Part shown: one piece after another, positions 59,901 to 64,000 of the stretch
How positions within the stretch are numbered: position 1 is the first letter of the stretch
Layout: each line of letters begins with the position of its first letter
From: Romanomermis culicivorax
Taxonomy: Eukaryota > Nematoda > Enoplea > Mermithida > Mermithidae
Assembly: GCA_963922205.1 (NCBI GenBank)
Contig: CAWUHX010000123.1
Span: 1-64,000, forward strand
Length of the DNA: 64,000 nt
Direction of reading: 5' to 3'
The notes under the pieces: model-generated
What the model saw: only the letters and a program-made list of their open reading frames with translations
Database searches by the model: none
What the model was told of the DNA's origin: nothing
Program-made: the position numbers and the translations under genes

Positions 59901-60526
59901 CACTTTGGAAATATTTACTACGAACCAAGGGTATTGTGAACAAAAACAAATTCCCAGAAATTATAGAGCCATCTCATGAGATATCACACGGACGCCACAT
60001 CGAAAAATTCAGTTTATTCTCGATTCTAAAGTAAAACCTGACAAATCTGAATAAAAAGATGCACACAAAAAACTATAGATTAAAGCTTATTGAAAAATGG
60101 GACAAAAACGTATAAATAACAAAAGACACTCATCCGAGGCAAGCAAAAAACGAAGCGAAAATCACACTTGTCAAATAGTTGTCGTTCGTTCAATAGCTTT
60201 TATATCTGAAAATAGTTAAACTCTTACGAAAAAAACAGTATTTTGATTTAGAAAATTAGCCGGAATCAAGTGAAAAATTCACATCGTAATCTAAAAACTC
60301 GTAGGAAAAGTTGGGAAAAAGTACAGAATACGAATTTGAGACAATCAATGAGCTGGCTGAAATCGGGAATAAAACAAATTTTTTCACAGGTTCAATTTTT
60401 CGACAATTTCACGTATTACGGTTAAACTCAAATTTTATATCAAACAAACTATATGCAAGAATATATTAACTTTTAAAATGTTTGAAATGACACGACCTTC
60501 CAGATGGATACATGAATTGGTTGGAC
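56978..60526. other. Intergenic with a diverged direct repeat
   Basis: No gene recognised. GGCGCCCTC-containing blocks (AATAAACGGCGCCCTCTAAT type) occur at about 58745-58810 and 59131-59200 in the same orientation, probably ends or copies of a DNA element. 58930-59020 is a pyrimidine-rich tract. Confidence 0.45.
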
Positions 60527-60999
60527 AAAGGTAGCAGGCAGGAGGGGTTGGATACCACGGCTATCCCGAAATGTTTCAAGTGTTAAAAAAGCAGAGGGCT
60601 TTTTCCTGAAAAATTTGGTCTTTTATCGACTAAAACATACATGCACATAGGGGGGGGGGGTAAACCCCCATACCTGAGACCCTGGCCACCCCCCTGGCCA
60701 AAAAAAATCGTGAAACACCCCCTGAACTTTTTCCAAGACAGGTTTTTTGATGATTTTTGTGCATATTTTGTATGAAAAACAGGCTTTCATAACTTTTTTT
60801 CGTTTTTTGCTCACCCACCCCCTACCCCCGTGGAAAAAGTCCATGGACCCTCCCCCCTAGAAAATTCTTGCCGTGCATGTCTGGACTAAAACCTTTGATT
60901 TTTTCTTCAAGAAATAGTCAAGTCAGAAATGTCAATTTTACAGTAAGTTGAGTGAAAAAATGCGTGCCCTTCCCGAAAAAAATTCATGGCAACAGGTTT
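60527..60999. mobile_element. hAT-like MITE (CAGGCC family), interrupted copy
   Basis: Flanked by GGTTGGAC (60519-60526 and 61000-61007), with TTG upstream also shared. It matches 63607-63797 on both sides of an inserted second MITE (60636-60883). This dates the CATACATGCAC family insertion as later. Confidence 0.75.
60636..60883. mobile_element. hAT-like MITE (CATACATGCAC family), copy 2, nested
   Basis: 248 bp between perfect GACTAAAA duplications (60628-60635 and 60884-60891). Ends CATACATGCACATAGGGG and GCCGTGCATGTCTG. Inserted into another MITE. Confidence 0.9.
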
Positions 61000-61188
61000 G
61001 GTTGGACGTGTGGAATTCTCAATGTTGCAATAAGGCAAGCATAAAATTAAAAGATTTTCGAATCAGCAACATCAAATTCAGCTTCAATAGAATACTCCGG
61101 CTACTATGCACGAATATTTCAACTACAGTATACTGTTATTGAAGGAATAAGTGCTGATCATTCCCGCAAAACTTTTCATGAATTACTT

Positions 61189-61443
61189 GCTAAAAAGTCC
61201 ATAAAGAACGCGTGACGTGCATTTTATATCGCCGTTAACGATATCTTCGGCTCGAGACTTGGGCTTGGGTAGGCCAGCTTCTTGCATTAAATCGTAAGCT
61301 AAATTAACGTTTTGAACTTTTTGCTCGAAGCCGACAGGCGTTTGACTGTAACCGTAAAGCGGAACGAAATAGCCCTCCAAAAGACCGATCAATAAAACCA
61401 AATAAACGCCGTCTTGGAAAGAATATTCTAGATCGTAGGCCTG
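61189..61443 (-). CDS. Parvin-like exon, part of second CH domain
   Basis: After an acceptor (TTCCCGCCAG before 61443) the exon encodes about 84 residues: YSFQDGVYLVLLIGLLEGYF, FEQKVQNVNLAYDLM, LPKPKSRAEDIVN, and RVLYGLFSK, followed by a donor-like GTAATT. This is the characteristic CH2 region of parvin/actopaxin, which with ILK and PINCH links integrins to actin at muscle attachments and focal adhesions. No other parvin exon was found in the window, so this is either one exon of a gene with long introns or an isolated fragment. The reading frame is intact and conserved, which favours a working exon. Confidence 0.75.
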
Positions 61444-63245
61444 GCGGGAAGAAGAAACTGAATTTACAGAATCAGCGGCAGAATCATACAGGAAAAATTC
61501 TTTCTGAGCTCAAAAATCAAATCAGACACAATAATCAATTTTAAAATAAAAATCACTCCGAGACATTAGTCTCACGATGAAATCAACGTTTGAATCAAGA
61601 AAATGCTCAAATGCAACAGTCATGATCAAAATCAATCATTAAAAAACATTTCAAGACACGATTTCAGAGAGATTCAACCTTCTCTATGATAAGTTGAAAA
61701 TTAATCATATCCAAAAATGGGATATTTTGGTTAGTTTTATGCTCTGAGTTCCATGGTATCATTCATTTTGCTAAAAAATTAAAATTCAGGCTACAAATGT
61801 ATGCCAAAGTTTGTAAATTGATGATTTTTTGGCGTTTTTCACTGGTCTTGCTAGCCAAACGATATTTCCAGAATGAAGTGATCTGAACAAAGTGCCTCAA
61901 ATGAAAAATCGAAAACTTCGAAAGTTTTTATTGAATTTCAGAAATCGAGTGATTGTCTGAAATCCATTTACAGAAAAACATCAAGAGGTATTCGGATTAT
62001 CCTTTTCTTTATTGGATTATCCTTTTCTTTATTGGAAAGGCACAGCAATATACTATCATTTTCTCCACTTCCGTCTGGTTAACATGACGTGGTGTAAAGC
62101 AGAGTGCCTCCAATTGTAGAGTACCTTTGCACAGCTTATAACATAGGCCGGAGACGTATTTTGATTTCTACGCGGAATGAATGCTGTGACGACACCCAGC
62201 ATCTAAAAATACTCGAAAATACAGGGTTCATGCGCCTTTTTGAAAATGGAATTCAAGGACAATTTAAGAATTTTAGGAATAAAATTTTTCATTTTTCAAG
62301 GACGATTTTCAACTTTTTTCATCAAAAAATAGTGATACTTCAGAATGGCAAAAGGAAACAGCCAAGCATCCTCAGAAATCATTCCCATATCAGCCCTTGC
62401 GATAGAACTCAAACAGACATCAACCACAAAGACAAACCAACGTTCAACTTGGAAGGCATACCACACATCCCTGACACATGCCTTTTCATTCAATCATCAT
62501 CAAAATCTAGAGGCATTCCAAATTTTGGAAATAAATTTGTTCTCCATGTATCATTGCAATTCACTGACCAGAACAATGACATTGTATTCACGCAGTCCAT
62601 CAGGATTTGCAACACAGACTTCATCTAACACAAAAGACATGATGAACTATTCCAAATCACTCTACTGCAACTCGCTCAGAGGCAATTTAGGCTGCTTAAT
62701 TGCTGACTTCATCTTCTATTCTTCAGTTAATGGTTTGAGTTCTACAAATTCAATGGGAAAGAACTGAAAAAATGTGGTCATTGCTGCGTTTTTCCGCACA
62801 GTGCGGACTTTTTCAAGCCGTGCGAAAAATTTTTGGGGCATTTTCCACACGGAACCTAAAATTTTTTTTGCGTTTCTACTGTTGGTATAGATGAGAATCG
62901 CATTTTGGTGCAATTTAAAAGATGAAGATCTCAGAATTTCCGGTGCTGTGCGCCGGTAATGAGTATAATAGTCCTTGTTTTCTATCAGACGCAGCCGTTA
63001 GCATATCTACTTTTAGTTACTAATTAACCTTCAAGAGTTTCTACAAATCGGATTATATCATCTCTTTTTTTATTCGTTAAAAGTCAATATTTTTGAGATT
63101 TTTCATCAATCTTCTGAATTCTTTCTACCACTGGCTTGGAATTTTTCAAACGTTTTCAACGTGAACTCTTGCATTTATGAATGATGAAGATCAAAGATAT
63201 CATCGTACTGTAGATTTAGAGCTTCTAATCAGCAATGTCTGTTGT
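61444..63245. other. No recognisable gene
   Basis: The open frames at 62104-62628 and 62345-62767 overlap each other, are Ser/Asn/Thr-rich without motifs and look like chance ORFs. A perfect 20-bp tandem duplication (GGATTATCCTTTTCTTTATT) lies at about 61994-62033. Confidence 0.45.
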
Positions 63246-63478
63246 AAGGATTAATTTTTCTCGAGTTTTAGAATATAAAAACTCGAAAACTTTTCTGGCG
63301 CTTCGCGGGGGAATGAGAACGAAATTATGGTATATTACTCTAATTTTAATTTACATTTAAATGTTGCTAAGATTCATTTTCCAGAGTCTTAGAATGTAAA
63401 AGGCCGAAAAATTTTATGGCTCTCCGTGCCGGAATAGAAAGATAAAATGCGATATCTCTAACCAGAATTACAGAACTG
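63246..63478. repeat. Diverged tandem duplication, ~122-bp period
   Basis: TTTTAGAATATAAAAACTCG (about 63268) aligns with GTCTTAGAATGTAAAAGGCC (about 63389), and the flanking ~100 bp align with it (GGAATGAGAACGAAATTATG against GGAATAGAAAGATAAAATGC). Confidence 0.65.
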
Positions 63479-63606
63479 TCAATATCAGATGGATTCAATT
63501 TTTTTTGCACGAGCTGTTTTGCACGGTGCAAAAAAATTACCAAAAAAGTTTTGTACGCCAAAAATAGATATCAATATAAATATATAACAAAAATATAGCA
63601 TATATA

Positions 63607-63797
63607 CAGGCCTGTAGGCAGGGGGGTTTGGGGATCATGGCCCCCCCCCCGAAATTTTTCAAGTGTCAAAAAAGCAAAGGTTAGTGACCTTTATTTTTGT
63701 TATCTTCAAGAAAAAGTCCAGTCAGAAATGCCATTTTCACAGTAAATTGAGTGAACAAATGTGTGCCCCCTGGAAAAAATTCCTGGCTACTGGCCTG
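63607..63797. mobile_element. hAT-like MITE (CAGGCC family), intact copy
   Basis: 191 bp with inverted ends CAGGCCTGTAGGCAGG and, reversed, CAGGCCAGTAGCCAGG. It is flanked by TATATA on both sides. Confidence 0.8.
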
Positions 63798-64000
63798 TAT
63801 ATATAAATAAATATATATGCTATAAGATGGAATTGGTCTTGATAAATATTTTTGCATGGTGCAAAAAATTTGGAAAAAACGTTTTGCACAAGCGGAAAAA
63901 GTTTGACACAGTGCAAATAAAACACTGGATGGATTCATTAGAAATCTATCGTTGATATGCTTTCGACTGTCGTAAAACACCACTGTGTCGTTCATAAGCT

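Noticed and set aside
62104..62767. Two overlapping plus-strand ORFs of 174 and 140 codons
   Set aside because: They use the same bases in two frames, are Ser/Asn/Thr-rich, and have no recognisable motif or splice context.

Overview
This is a repeat-rich, AT-rich eukaryotic window that most resembles a nematode. The evidence is a perfect (TTAGGC)11 run (the nematode telomere repeat, here interstitial), short AT-rich introns ending in TTTCAG or TTTTAG, secreted multi-domain TIL (Ascaris-type) protease-inhibitor genes, and GATA sites in their promoters. Species cannot be named from the sequence. There are no operons or prokaryotic signals.

Layout. 1-6.2 kb: a decayed, intron-containing, protein-primed family B DNA polymerase of Maverick/Polinton (adintovirus-like) type, followed by small tandem repeats and a hairpin. 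6.2-8.3 kb: a foldback element with arms of about 0.7 kb. 9.58-23.55 kb: a 14 kb Ty3/gypsy-type LTR retrotransposon with both LTRs, decayed gag, protease, RT, RNase H and integrase, plus about 4.7 kb of sense-strand accessory coding sequence between integrase and the 3' LTR. The accessory part starts with a spliced exon, contains a DEDDy 3'-5' exonuclease-like domain, and ends in a Gly/Arg-rich tail. 25-30.1 kb: remnant of a second retroelement (possible solitary LTR, coding tandem repeats, gag with two broken CCHC knuckles).

30-63 kb: host sequence riddled with small DNA transposons. Its main genes are two minus-strand paralogues that each encode a signal peptide plus a string of TIL domains, one domain per phase 1-1 exon (gene 1, 39.25 to 33.86 kb, four domains and one ruined domain exon; gene 2, 56.80 to 49.82 kb, five domains). 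They share signal-peptide exon, exon lengths, splice phases, a GATA site 166 bp upstream of the ATG and the terminal exon, so they are a segmental tandem duplication. At 61.2-61.4 kb there is one minus-strand exon of a parvin-like (CH2 domain) focal-adhesion protein.

Mobile elements between and inside these genes can be delimited by terminal inverted repeats and target duplications. Three have TAA/TTA duplications (PIF/Harbinger-like), one of which splits the ruined TIL exon. Others are an 8-bp-duplication hAT-like family with one copy nested in another hAT-like MITE, a 247-bp TA-flanked family in three copies, a foldback whose arms are a minisatellite, and a 360-bp element that carries the telomere repeat and a tRNA-like segment and is itself nested in a larger foldback. 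The strongest candidates for something undescribed are the exonuclease-carrying retrotransposon and the telomere-repeat MITE.
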